A stretch of DNA of 38,385 bases, from NCBI GenBank assembly GCA_049999725.1, contig JBNGIS010008301.1:26648-65032 (forward strand), written 5' to 3'. This document shows, piece by piece, positions 1 through 10,129 of the stretch (position 1 is the first letter of the stretch; every line of letters begins with the position of its first letter). Below the pieces are notes generated by a model, which was given only the letters and a program-made list of their open reading frames with translations, was not told the origin of the DNA and made no database searches. This DNA comes from Haplomitrium mnioides. Taxonomy: Eukaryota; Marchantiophyta; Haplomitriopsida; Calobryales. Made by a program: the position numbers and the translations under genes.

Positions 1-50
1 CAAAATCTTTTTTCTTATTCCTTTTTCCTTACTTAGTTGTAACTCTTGGG

Positions 51-295
51 ATGTCCATGCGAGCATGGACTTTGAAGTCCAAGCGCGCATGGACTCTAAA
101 GTCCAGGCTTGCAAGGACTTTGAAGTCCATGCGCGTAAAGACTTCAAGGTCCAAGAGCGCAAGAACTTTAGAGAACATGCGCGCTTGGACTTCAGAGTCC
201 ATGCACACATGGACTTCAAGGTCCAAGCGTGCAAGAACTTAAGAGAATGTGTGTGTCTAGACTTTAGAGTCCATGCGCACATGGACTTTTTTGTT
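51..295. repeat. 24-bp palindromic minisatellite array, e1 intron
   Basis: About ten diverged copies of a 24-bp unit, ATGGACTTCGAAGTCCAT followed by GCGCGC. The unit is self-complementary up to rotation, so both strands read M-D-F-E-V-H-A-R-like repeats. The array ends just before a pyrimidine-rich stretch and TTTTCAG at 384-390, which looks like a 3' splice site. It therefore sits in the intron upstream of the ParB-like exon. The ORFs running through it are by-products of the repeat. Confidence 0.85.
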
Positions 296-390
296 CAATG
301 CACGCTTGTTTTTTTTTTAATTTCTTGCTTTTCTGCATGTCAGGTCAATATTTTCACTAATGCCAAATTCTTTTCTTTCTTTATTTTCAG

Positions 391-1875
391 TTCACTCAGT
401 ATTTGGCAGATTTTGTTGATTCGTACAATGACGCAAAGTGGATCGAGCGAGACTCATCAAGTTTGCCATACAAATCAAAATTCTAAAGCTTAAGTAGGGC
501 TTCAATATTCAACAACATATGCCGCATCTGAGTGCGGCAACATTCTCGACTCTTGCCACAGAGACTTCTTTTCAGAAGAAGAGAAAGGAGCCAAAGTCAA
601 GTGAGGCTCAGAAGAAAAAAAACCAGCACCAAAAAAGAAAAAACCTTCACTAACACCTGTTGTTGAGGAAGAGCCAGCCCCATCAGAATCTACAGCAAAG
701 TCTACTTTGTCTGCCCCTTCATTTCCATCAGCAAGCAGCTCAAGGCAAGACTCGGAATAGGAGCCAAGCCAGTTCAGGCTCCAACGTTGAGAGCAAAGAG
801 GCAATCCCACAAGGGGTTGGATACATTTCAAGAAAGAGAGCAGGTGGATCCTCAGACAGCTTCTAAGGAGGACCAAAATAAGATTAGGGAGTCTGCAATC
901 CAGCGCTGCAGAGTCCGTGAAGAGACCATTACAATCAGGCTAGAAAACCTAAATCTGCCCAAGTCTGGAATGGACAACTGGGGTCCATTCCAAATTCAAA
1001 GATTAAACGAGGATTTTGTGGAGCTTCTTGCGCAAAGAATGCTCACCAATAAGTACGTGCATTCTTTCTTCATCGTGGTTGTAGACCTGAAGTGTGGTCT
1101 CAAAAGCAAGTCAAAGCTCGACATCATAAACCCTGACAAGTATCGTTACTAGATTGCAGGAGGCAATCACAATGCTGCAGCAAGGTAGCTACTCACTACA
1201 AAATATGGGGCAAAGAATCCTGCTCTGTCGCTATGTAACTGTTATGTGTACATGGGCTTGACACCAACAGAGGCCCATATTTTTGCAACCAATGACAATT
1301 TCGACTAGAGGTATAGGCTTGAGATGACCTCTATTCAAAAGGTCGAGTATTGGCATCAACAATTTGTGGAGAGTGGGATGGTTTTATCCCAAAAATTGAA
1401 AAAGAAGCTAGTGTTGGAAACCCTCGAGATCAAACGAAAGTCTACACTTGAGAAGACTGTGACTTCTCAAGACAACTCGTTCTAGCTAACATTAAAAAGT
1501 GGAGAGTTCTAGGATTTACAACAGAGCATTTTTTCAATGTGGGAGAAAAACATTGTGAAAGACCAGAAGCCAAAGGCCAAAGGATATTTCATAATAGAGG
1601 ATATGAAGTGGACATCTTGGAGGTCTCTTCAAGGTCTTCCAAATGAAGTAAAGATTTCAATTTTGAAGCGGGTGGAAGCCGGAGAGCTTTCAATGGGCGA
1701 GATGTCTCATGAGGTGGAGAGATTTAAAGTTTTGGCCGTAATGGTAAAGGGTTTTTGTTCGGAGGTTTATTGTAGTTTGTGAGAATAGGCAAGAGAGGAG
1801 TACCCTCTTCACATTGAAGAGTCGAAGATGGCCTCCTTTATATCAAGCTTCAAGAAGCTTCTAGTAACTCCTTTC
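391..1875 (+). pseudogene. ParB-like exon of the e1 ParB-methyltransferase gene (decayed)
   Basis: The exon starts after the acceptor TTTTCAG at 384-390 and opens with FTQYLADFVDSYNDAKW. A Lys/Pro-rich stretch at 575-650, probably nuclear-localising, and a Ser/Pro/Glu linker follow. The folded part begins about 920 (EETITIRLENLNLP) and has a hydrophobic strand FFIVVVDLKCGL near 1065-1100. The motif G-G-N-H-N at 1159-1173 resembles the GNHR/GERR signature of ParB/sulfiredoxin-fold domains. ATNDNFD follows at about 1285, then EYWHQQF, then a helical region near 1618-1740 (LKRVEAGELSMGEMS) like the helix-turn-helix after a ParB domain. Several stops (e.g. 1150, 1186, 1306) and at least one frameshift near 630-790 break it. 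A donor-like CTAGTAACT lies near 1860-1868. Family assignment is by motif only, without a search. Confidence 0.6.
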
Positions 1876-1948
1876 TTTGGAACTTTGTTTAACTATTTAC
1901 ATTTGCATTAAATATTTTGTAAATTTTTGTTGTGTTTTAAAAACTTAC

Positions 1949-2425
1949 GGTCCATGCGCGTATAGACATCAAATTCCATGCTCACATGGACTTCGATGTC
2001 TAAGTTTGCTTAGACTTCGAAGTCAATGCCGACATGGACTTCAATGCCCACGCTCGCTTGGACTTCGAAGTCCATGCTCGCATGGACTTCGAAGTTCAAA
2101 AGCAAATCAACTTTCAAGTCCATGCACGCATGGACTTCGAAGTCCAAACGTGCAGTGACTTTCAAGTCTTTGCACGTATGGACTTCGAAGTCTATGCGAG
2201 TATGGACTTTGAAGTCTAAACGCACAAGGAAATCGAAGTCCATGCGCGCATGGACTTTCAAGTCTAGGTGCTCTTGAACGGCAAAGTTCATGTGCGCATA
2301 GACTTCGAAATCTATGCATGCATGGACTTCAAAGTCTATGCATGCATGGACTTTGAGGTCAAAGCGCGTGTAGTTATCAAAATCCATGCGCGCATGGACT
2401 TCGATGTCCATGCACGCATGGATCC
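1949..2425. repeat. 24-bp palindromic minisatellite array, ParB-methyltransferase intron of e1
   Basis: About twenty units in a row with the best-preserved 24-bp period in the window. Each alternates the palindromes GGACTTCGAAGTCC and ATGCGCGCAT. Variation is concentrated at the CG dinucleotides (TTCGAA to TTTGAA or TTCAAA, GCGCGC to GCACGC or GTGCGC). The array lies between the ParB-like exon and the first methyltransferase exon. The same intron of e2 holds an array at 14875-15260. Confidence 0.9.
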
Positions 2426-2500
2426 TAAAATGTTTTAGAGTCCAAACCTTTCAATGTTTTATCACTTTCTAATGTTTTAGTTTCAATTTTTGTGCTGGGG

Positions 2501-3582
2501 GACAAAACATTTAAATGGCAGCTAGCGAAGCAACTCACAACAACTGCAAAATGAAGGAAGAAATCTAGGGTCGAAGAAGCCCCTAAAGATCAAGACCAAC
2601 CTCCCATGTTGGTCTCTTACCCTCCTACTTTTCTTCTCCATTGCCAAAAGGCTAGAGAGTGGAAAGCATGGCAGCAAAGTGGTGATGTATCTCTTACAAT
2701 AGAAAGAGTTGTGAGAGATGAGGAAGAAGATTTAATGTCTTATATCAATGGTCTCAACGTGGCATTTGATCAAGTCCACGGGGAGGCAAACGCTTGACAA
2801 CTGAAGGGCCTTGTGAAACCTAGGTGTTTCACTTTGGCTATTGCTGATATTCATTATGGGTATAACCTNNNNNNNNNNNNNNNNNNNNNNNNNNNNNNNN
2901 NNNNNNNNNNNNNNNNNNNNNNNNNNNNNNNNNNNNNNNNNNNNNNNNNNNNNNNNNNNNNNNNNNNNTTTATCTTTTTGTAGGGACAAAAGCAATATTT
3001 ATCATTCTGGTGGTCCCAGAATTACACATGCCCACAAGTATTGGACGGTGGGTTGCTAGACAAAGAAAGGAAAGAGAAGCATGCGCTTTTTCAATCAGAC
3101 TTCTTCAGCACATTATGCGGAGTGTTTTTAGCTGCCCTATAGTTTCGGCAAAGCTTAAACATCCAGAAAATGATGCTTATATGAATGTTTATCAGAAGCC
3201 GCAAGCACTTTACAATTTTTTTATTGACTATTTATCAACAGAGCAAGATTAGATCCTTGATCTCTGCTCTAGGTCTGGCACAAACCTTGTCTATGCTTTA
3301 AAGCTTATGCGAAATTGCATCGTTGTGGAATATGACAAACGTTAGTCTATTTATATTCCTCAGAGGGTTTTGGAGATGGCTGTCTTGCCATTCGATGTGA
3401 TTGAGTCATAGATAGTTTTTGCTTACCATAAGGAACATATTCCTCTTGGTACTGCAGGTGCTTCTGGTGACTCTGTTGTAATATCGAGGACTGGAAAGTC
3501 TCGACAGGATTCTCTAGTGACTGCAGATGCTTAGCTTGTAAATTTCGATGAGATAGTTCCTCCCAAAGAGGATAGAGTTTGA
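2501..3582 (+). pseudogene. Methyltransferase exons of the e1 ParB-methyltransferase gene (decayed)
   Basis: The first exon begins DKTFKWQLAKQLT, matching e3 at 17886. It reads through HGEANA, GLVKPRCFTLAIA and the motif D-I-H-Y-G at 2846-2860, in the place of the DPPY catalytic motif IV. The 100-N gap and the acceptor TTTTTGTAG (ending 2983) follow. The second exon carries motif I, L-D-L-C-S-R-S-G-T at 3256-3282, and the SAM-site acidic segment R-N-C-I-V-V-E-Y-D at 3310-3336. Motif IV before motif I is the order of beta-class amino-methyltransferases (adenine-N6 or cytosine-N4). The gene ends at TGA 3580-3582, with AATAAA near 3611. Stops at 2797, 3250 and 3343 and frameshifts make it a pseudogene. 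The expected Trp before motif I has become TAG. Confidence 0.72.
2869..2968. other. 100-N assembly gap
   Basis: A run of exactly 100 N, the usual placeholder for a gap of unknown size. By alignment with e4 it falls in the intron between the methyltransferase motif IV exon and the next exon. It probably hides that intron (259 nt in e4) and perhaps more. Confidence 0.98.
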
Positions 3583-3779
3583 GGACCTATTTAAACACTT
3601 TGTATCATTAATAAAATTTATTTTTTCCAAATCTTTATTTGCCAAAGTTTTATCTTGTTGCTCTTTCAATCTATTTCAAGTCTTTTCATCACGATTCAGT
3701 TTAGTGTGCCTAAGAATAAGTTGACTCAATTGATAGTCTAAGAATGGTTTGAACTCAATTGCTAATCTAAGAAAGATTT

Positions 3780-4120
3780 GGAGTCTTTGCACATTGTTTA
3801 GTGTCTTTATGCATTAAGGCTTTGTAGTTCTTGCTCGGATTCCTTGCGCGCTTAAGCTGTAAGGTTATTGTTCAGAGTCCCTGTACCCGTTGGTTAAAGG
3901 GTTCTTGTTCAATGTCTATGCGTGCATAGGCTATAGGGCTCTTATTTGGCGTGTAATGGCTCTAGGGTTCTAGTTCAAAGTCCATGCGTGCATAGCTTCA
4001 TTGTTCTTGTTCAGAGTCTAAGGACGCACAAGATTTAGGATTCTTGTTCGGAGTCTATACGTACATAGGTTTACGGTTTTGGTTTGGAGTCTATGCTTGC
4101 ATAGGATTTGTTAACTACGA
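3780..4120. repeat. Degenerate palindromic repeats in the e1 3' tail
   Basis: Loose repeats with a longer, irregular period of about 50-60 bp, built from cores such as AGTCTATGCTTGCATAGG with spacers like GTTCTTGTTC. They lie after the gene end and poly(A) signal and before the right TIR. The minus-strand e4 copy has the matching tail at 36535-36960. Confidence 0.7.
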
Positions 4121-4463
4121 TGCTCAAAGTCAAGTTCAAATTCCTTACCCGATTGGACGTTTACGTTTTCTTGCAGTTTTTTTCCACCAAAAGATATATG
4201 TTTGCTTTCATTTATGATGAATTTATTTTATTCACGATAGTGTCAAGTTTTTATAAAATATTTGAATAACAAAAATGTTTGTTTTTCAAGGTATTTTCTA
4301 CAAAGAAATGTTTGAAATATAATCTCAATGTAAAATATGCATTTTTTTGTTTATAAAAAACGATTTGTTTTTTGAAAAGACGATTTTAGTCGTAAGTTTG
4401 ATGTTTTTGAATGCCAAATCACCCAAAAAAAAAATTTGACTGCCAAGTGAAACAATAACTTAG

Positions 4464-4494
4464 TAGCCGTTCCTGGTTCAAAGTAGCGACTATT
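4464..4494. repeat. Right terminal inverted repeat of e1
   Basis: Contains GTTCCTGGTTCAAAGTAGCG. The same end closes e2 (16601), e3 (20619) and e6 (35510). Its reverse complement opens e2 (8373), e5 (38213) and the minus-strand e4 (36139). The outermost bases vary among copies (GACTATT here, AGTTGTT in e2). Confidence 0.75.
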
Positions 4495-7400
4495 TATATA
4501 GCCTAACTTCTGATTTTAAGTAGATGGGTTGGAATATGTAAGACACCCCGTTGGTTGGGCTAATTAGAGATACACTTGGTTGTGGTGGTAGTGAGGTCCA
4601 CCAGAACTCAAGCGATAGTAAGGGTGCTTTCTCTTCTCTCAAGACCGGCTTAGGACTTGCAAACAAGTGTTGGCTTGCGGGTTTGTCTTTTGGCTTCGGA
4701 GATGGAACATAGAGCAGAAATGAAATAAACCACTAGCATCTGATTTTTTATGTGTTATAACTTGAAAGAACATATCAACCGTATTTAGGCAGAGACTCAC
4801 AAACATTCACATAACCTGAAATAGCACTTTACTCAATAGAAAGCTCCATGGCACCAAGACAAACATACTTCCGACCTTAACCCCCCTTGTGTTCTAGTGT
4901 ACTCCAGAATGCACTCCAATGCTATAACAACCTTCCCCAATATGTTCTTTACCTTAGCTACCCGCCAAATGAACCAAGCCTTGGGTAGTAGTCGTGCAAC
5001 CATGAGCTCAAGATCACCCGTGGAAAGACTTCATCCCTAACACTGAGCTTCAGGATTCTTCAACCTCGCTACCACCATATTGTTCCTTACTTTTGTGCTC
5101 TCTATCACCCTTCTATGTTTATTGTAGTCTCCTTCACTCATCTGCTCCTCACTTGTTCCAAACCCAATCCTTCTGACCACACTTGATTTTTCTTCTCACC
5201 CTACTCTACTATCTGCCCTTGAATTCCTTTCCCTACCACTTTCTTTTTCTCCTATTTGCTTTGTGTTCAACCACTTTAAATCGCTTTGCACCACCGTCGA
5301 GTCCACCGTCCGTCTCCTTTAACTCGTTTTGACCATCCTTCTTTAACTTTCCCAACAGTAAAGTTCAAATTTGAATTGCTCAAGGTGAAAAAGGACATTT
5401 GACTTTAGTTACCTCCCTTCCGAGATTGCCTTGAGCTCCCACACTCAACCCCCTGATGCGTGTGTTGACTTCCCAACTTCAGATTTATCGTGTGCTCGTC
5501 AACTGACTCACAATGTTGAGCACACACATCTTCTCCAGGGGCATTCACAAGCTTCTCTTAGAAGTGTGGATTGTCTTGCCACCCCCTTCATCCAACATAA
5601 CTTCTAGTATGTTTCGACATGCAACACGGTGTGCACAACCAAGTGCACCAGAAAAGGTATGTGCTCTCTCATTAATTCCGTCACCCCGTCTTGTTTTGTT
5701 TCCTACGGCACCCTAGTCCTCCTTCCCTTCTTGATATGACTCATTTTCACCTGGGTACAAAGATCACGTGGTGGTGAGCACCCCTTTCTTTCACAGAGTC
5801 AGTTCAGACCAGGCTGCCATCAAGCAAATTTCTTCCTCGAGTAGCGTTTCATCGTTCATGCATCTTCTAACATTCCTCTACTCAGGAATTCACTCCAATG
5901 TCTTGCAAAGTACTTCCTTGCTACCTTGAAAGTCATCAAATAACATAGAGCATATGTGCATCGCCTAGATTCTTCACACATAAGGTTATTTTTCTTTTTT
6001 CGTTGAACTCTTCTTGGAGCAAATTTTCATGAAGCTAATTCATATGAGTAGCACACTTTGATGCATATTAATAGTCCTACTATGAGATGTAGATTCAGCT
6101 GTTGTTTGGAGTTGTGACTCTTCTGCCTCCGACGTCAGTCACTCCAGGGCAAGCTGGGGCGACATTCAGGTGTACTGTAACGTGGATGCAGAGTTTGGTC
6201 CCCATCCTTCTCCCCATCTCATAGCTGGGATCCACCTCAAAACTCATTCTCTGGCATATGGATTCTCTGAAATTGGGGGAACATAAAATTCCCTTCAAGA
6301 CTGATAGGAATTCGCCCCCGATGCAACATTTCCTCACTTCCCCTTGCCAAGCATCCCTCGCGCAGATGCCCACTTTCGAATCTGGTACTTCACCTCAAGA
6401 CTTGTTCCTTCTTTGACCTGAGCCACCATATGTTTTCACCTTGTCCACTTGCTGCTTTTGATTTCTTATTATATTCCTTTCCGATCGTTTCCTTTCCTTT
6501 TCCATGAATCTCCAAACTAGTTAAGTAGATTGTTGTGATGCGAACAAAATGTCACTCCCTTCGAATTTCTAGACTACTCTGTGAATACAACCAATAGGAG
6601 AATTACTTTGGCCTTCTTCACCCTGTAGCGGTTGACAATGGGATTTCTCTTCATCTCCCTATTGTTGATGCACTTCAAATCGTATCCTAGCTCATGGCTC
6701 ATACGTTAAGCTCTCACATATTCCTCCCATGTGTTTGTCTTCAGCATAGGCAACTTGTCGCCATGCCTCATCCATCATTTCCACGATCTCAGGTGCATTG
6801 CTCTTCAACGCTTTCTTATGCCTCACTGATTCCCATCATTTCACTCCACATTCAATATCTCAAATCAAGCTCCCGTTCCAATCACAAATTTTATTTCTGT
6901 CCACCATTTATTTTTTGGACACTAGCCTCTTACATCTCTACCGTTGTGCTTGATCTGCTTCTATATACCCTCCGATAGTGCATGTTGTTGCTCATGCATG
7001 CTTCTTCCTCCCTTTTCTTCCACAACTCCTCCAAAATTTCAGTGCATCCTCCTTCGCAGCACCCCAAAGTCCTTCAGCGACAAAAACATTGCTCTCCCCC
7101 AACCTGCGGCTCCTCCAACGGCATCTTCCTAGTAAAATTCTCAGAGCAAAATTCTTGGATGGTGCCATGCACAAAAAGCAAGAACAAGAGAGCGCCCAAA
7201 ATGAGCCCCACTCCTTTTTTTAAAAGTGGGCCTTAAGTCCCACATGCGTGGGCCATTTCCTCGCCATTGGATCCAACAAATCCACTCCATCCATTTTAAT
7301 CAAATCTTTTCTTTTCTCCTTGGCTTGGCTAGTAGCTTAGGTTTAGTATTAATTCATTAATATTTAATTAATATTTTACTGTTATTTACTAACCCAAATA

Positions 7401-7884
7401 ACTTTTTCAAAATCCCACAAAACACAAAACATGTACTCACACACTTTTACAATACACACATATGAAACTCTCATGTACAATTGATGTCTTTCATTTTTTC
7501 TTCTTGTTGAAGCGATTTTCCTCCATTTCCCTCCATTTTCAATTGTTCAAGCTGTTGTTGATGTTTGATCTGTTTCTTAACCTGATTGGTACTTGTAGTT
7601 TTCAAAGACTTGTGCTATTCCTACGGTCATATTTCTAAATCCTAAAGAAGCTTTTCTATTTTAAATTTAATAAAAAATCTTTTCACTGAATCTTAAAAAG
7701 TCTTTTAACTGAATCTTAAAAAAGTCTTTTGTCCTTTTGTTTGGATAGTGTAAATTGTTCATCATTTTTGCCATTTTTCTCCTTGATTTCGTCCTTTTTC
7801 TTGCATTCTTCCTCCTTTTCCTCTCATTGCGTATGTCTTCATCTCCCATCTTAGACCTTAACATTTCTTAAGCCAATGAGATAG
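4495..7884. other. No gene recognised: pyrimidine-rich sequence
   Basis: This stretch is more C-rich and less AT-rich than its surroundings and lacks the palindromic arrays. Short ORFs occur on both strands (for example 6373 to 6095, minus, 92 codons), but none resembles a family I know and no frame stays open. It contains an imperfect tandem duplication of about 24 bp (ACTGAATCTTAAAAAG) at 7680-7735. It may be part of another element, such as a long LTR. I found no matching second end. Confidence 0.4.
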
Positions 7885-8156
7885 CTTTTACAAATAGCTA
7901 ATTTTGTGTGGATAAAAAAAGAACGAAGAAGACCACTTGTATCTTTCTAGTGGTGAGACTGAAAGATTCAACATAGGGAGAGCCATCAAAGCTACAATAA
8001 TGCACAAAAGAAACAAAACACATATTGGGCTTCTTATTACAAGTGATGAGGTCAATGGATTGTATAAAGCCTCCTCAAAGAAAATTTTCTGCAAAAGAAG
8101 TAAGAGGCAAGTATGCCTTCAACAAAGATCTTATCAAGGCGTATAAGAACTAATTG
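7885..8156 (+). pseudogene. Probable first coding exon of the e3 ParB-methyltransferase gene
   Basis: The coding frame reads ETERFNIGRAIKATIMHKR, continues to GLLITSDEVNGLYK, then after an apparent shift near 8070 to RKFSAKEVRGKYAFNKDL and ends just before GGTAAGC at 8155-8161, a good splice donor. A palindromic array follows, as it does before the ParB exon of e1. Joining at this donor gives a phase-0 junction to FTQYLADFVD of e1, so this is plausibly the N-terminal exon. There is an in-frame TAA three codons before the end. The exon start is not defined. I do not recognise a domain in it. It belongs to e3, whose remainder resumes at 16602 beyond e2. Confidence 0.45.
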
Positions 8157-8169
8157 GTAAGCTTAGTAT

Positions 8170-8345
8170 TCTTTTAATTTTTTTAACTTTGAGTACATGC
8201 ACAAAAGGACTTTAGAGTTCATATGGATATGGACTTTTTTAGTCCACTTGTAAATTGACTCCATAGTCCATACGCACATGGATTTCGGAATCCGAACATG
8301 CATGGATAGTGATATCCATGCGTGCATGGATTATCGAGTCCAAAT
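8170..8345. repeat. Palindromic array, left half of the e3 first intron
   Basis: Diverged units such as CATGCGTGCATGGATTATCG and ATACGCACATGGATTTCGG, related to the 24-bp arrays. They begin after the donor at 8156. The right half of the same array appears to continue at 16620-16760 beyond e2, which suggests e2 inserted here. Confidence 0.7.
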
Positions 8346-8372
8346 GCACCTTAATGAAAAATCTACACAAGT

Positions 8373-8562
8373 AACAATCGCTACTTTGAATTAGGAACAA
8401 GCTACTCAAAACAAGAACCTTTTTTCTAAGGAAAAAACATGGTTTTTTAGCTTCAAAAACATAGAAAATGAGGGTATTTTTGAAAAGAAAAAAGTAAGTG
8501 AGTTTTTTAGGTTCATTCTTTTGCCATTTCAACAAGCATGATAGAGAAAGAGTCAATTTCAT
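8373..8562. repeat. Left terminal and subterminal region of e2
   Basis: Starts AACAATCGCTACTTTGAATT and continues with GAACAAGCTACTCAAAACAAG, a T-run, then AAAAACATAGAAAATGAGG and GCCATTTCAACAAGCATGAT. The right edge of the window (38213-38385, e5) matches it base for base over most of 170 bp. That defines the left end of the family. Confidence 0.75.
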
Positions 8563-9254
8563 TATACAAAATTAAACAATATTCTTAGTTCTTATAAAAA
8601 TATTGGAAATTTTGAAATCGATGAAAAGTATAAAAATTATCGTATATTTTCACAAGAAACTTACATTTATCATTGATTACATTTTGAAGCCCAAAAATTG
8701 AAATATACGTCAAAAAAAGTTATTTTGAAATAAGTTTGGTTGCACAAACTCTATACGCCCATAGACAAAGTGCTCTTTAAAACTTACTTTTTGGAAAAAA
8801 AAAAAATAGGAAACATGAGGAAAATGCCCAAGAAGACTAGAAGTCAAGGGAATGAGTTTGGAATCATAGACACCAAAACCAACAAAACAAAACATTGCAT
8901 GGATTTGGAAGCTCTATTTTTAAGTTCAAGCAAGAAAGAAGCTTTCTTTTGTAGTTGAAATTCCATACACGCAAAGGTTAAAGTGGGCATGAAAAAGAAG
9001 ATTTCAGCAATAAAACATTAATTCAGAAAAACATATACACAAAAGAGTTATAGTTCAAATTCAAAAAGGCAATAGCCAGAGAGATTTAATTAAGAATATA
9101 AACAAGAACCATCTCCAAGTTTTGATTAGAGTCTACCAAACAAAGGTTTTGAGGTCTACAAGAGAGTTTTTGACTAGTGTTGAATCTAAGTTCTACATGG
9201 TAGTCTTTATATGTAGAAGCTTGAGGGTTGTATATGAGAAGTAAAACATGTAGA

Positions 9255-9545
9255 AGGCTTAGACTTCCACCAAAAAGTCTATGCATACATAAGAATCTGA
9301 GCTCAACATCTGAACACTCCACCTCAAAGTCTACGCAAGCATAAGATTTCTAGCTCACCATTTGAGCACTCAACCCCAAAGTCTATGCTTGCATAGGAAT
9401 CCGAGCTCAACATCTTAGCACTCCACAACAAAGACTATCTTGAACCTAGGATATAGGTTCCGTAGCAGAGTCTTTGCACGCATGAAGTTTTGACTTATGA
9501 ATGAAAGTCTATGCGCGCATAGGATTCAAACTTCTACAACCAAGG
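9255..9545. repeat. Palindromic repeats in the left flank of e2
   Basis: Four or five units spaced about 50-60 bp apart with cores like AAGTCTATGCTTGCATAGGA and AGTCTATGCGCGCATAGGAT, separated by GAGCTCAACATCTGAGCACTC-like spacers. This is the same palindrome class as the 24-bp arrays in a longer unit. No gene is supported between 8562 and about 10130. Confidence 0.75.
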
Positions 9546-10129
9546 ACATAGGCACTAAAGGTTTTATTTTTCGCAAAAAAACTCTAGGCACGCTAAAGAC
9601 TGTGTTTTCTTATTCAGAATCTAAAAGTAAAATGGGTACAAAGCTCTACATCTGAGTCAAAGTGAACTGAAGGTTTCTAGTTTAACATCAAAGTACTTTT
9701 GACAAAAAGATAAATAGTCAATTTGGGTAGATGCTTTAGCGATACAAACATATTAAACTCTTTTAGCAAGCAGTAAATAAGGAAATAACATACATACATC
9801 TTGGAAAAGAAAAAAGTTTACAAACCAAATAAAAATATTAACTATAAAGATTCAAGTTTTATTCATAGAGAATAACATTCAACTTGAAATGATTTACACT
9901 AAGAAGTTCAAGGTGGCAAATAAGTTTAACAAATTCCTTCATAACATTTTCAAGTTATTTATAAAATAATAGTCTTTAATTACAATATAATTGAAAGTAC
10001 ACAATATACAATAAAGTTCTTTAATGACCTTTGTCACTCGTATCGACTTCTTTGAATTCAGCTTCAGAAGATTCATCAAGATTTACATGATATGTGTGGT
10101 GTCAATGTTAATAACATTGATTGAATCTC

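Larger units (their letters stand above)
1..4494 (+). mobile_element. e1: right part of a ParB-methyltransferase TIR element
   Basis: This copy enters from the left edge and ends at the terminal inverted repeat at 4464-4494. In order it holds an intronic palindromic array, an exon with a ParB-like domain, a second intronic array, two methyltransferase exons and a 3' tail with a looser array. The same order recurs in e2 and e3, which is how the element was recognised. All coding parts carry in-frame stops and shifts, so it is a dead copy. Its left TIR and any divergent DUF7869 gene would lie outside the window. Confidence 0.7.

Noticed and set aside
29-493. Overlapping ORFs with M-D-F-E-V-H-A-R repeats on both strands (also 2010-2411 and 14889-15236)
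   Set aside because: They follow from the self-complementary 24-bp unit and lie in introns. There is no evidence of a translated repeat protein.
1949-2425. CRISPR array
   Set aside because: Units are contiguous and have no unique spacers of constant length, there are no cas genes, and the context is eukaryotic transposons.
6095-6373. 92-codon minus-strand ORF in the C-rich block
   Set aside because: No recognisable motif, no supporting splice structure or second copy. Too short to call.
4495-7884. A host gene in the non-repetitive block
   Set aside because: No frame over 100 codons, no family motif and no consistent splice signals.
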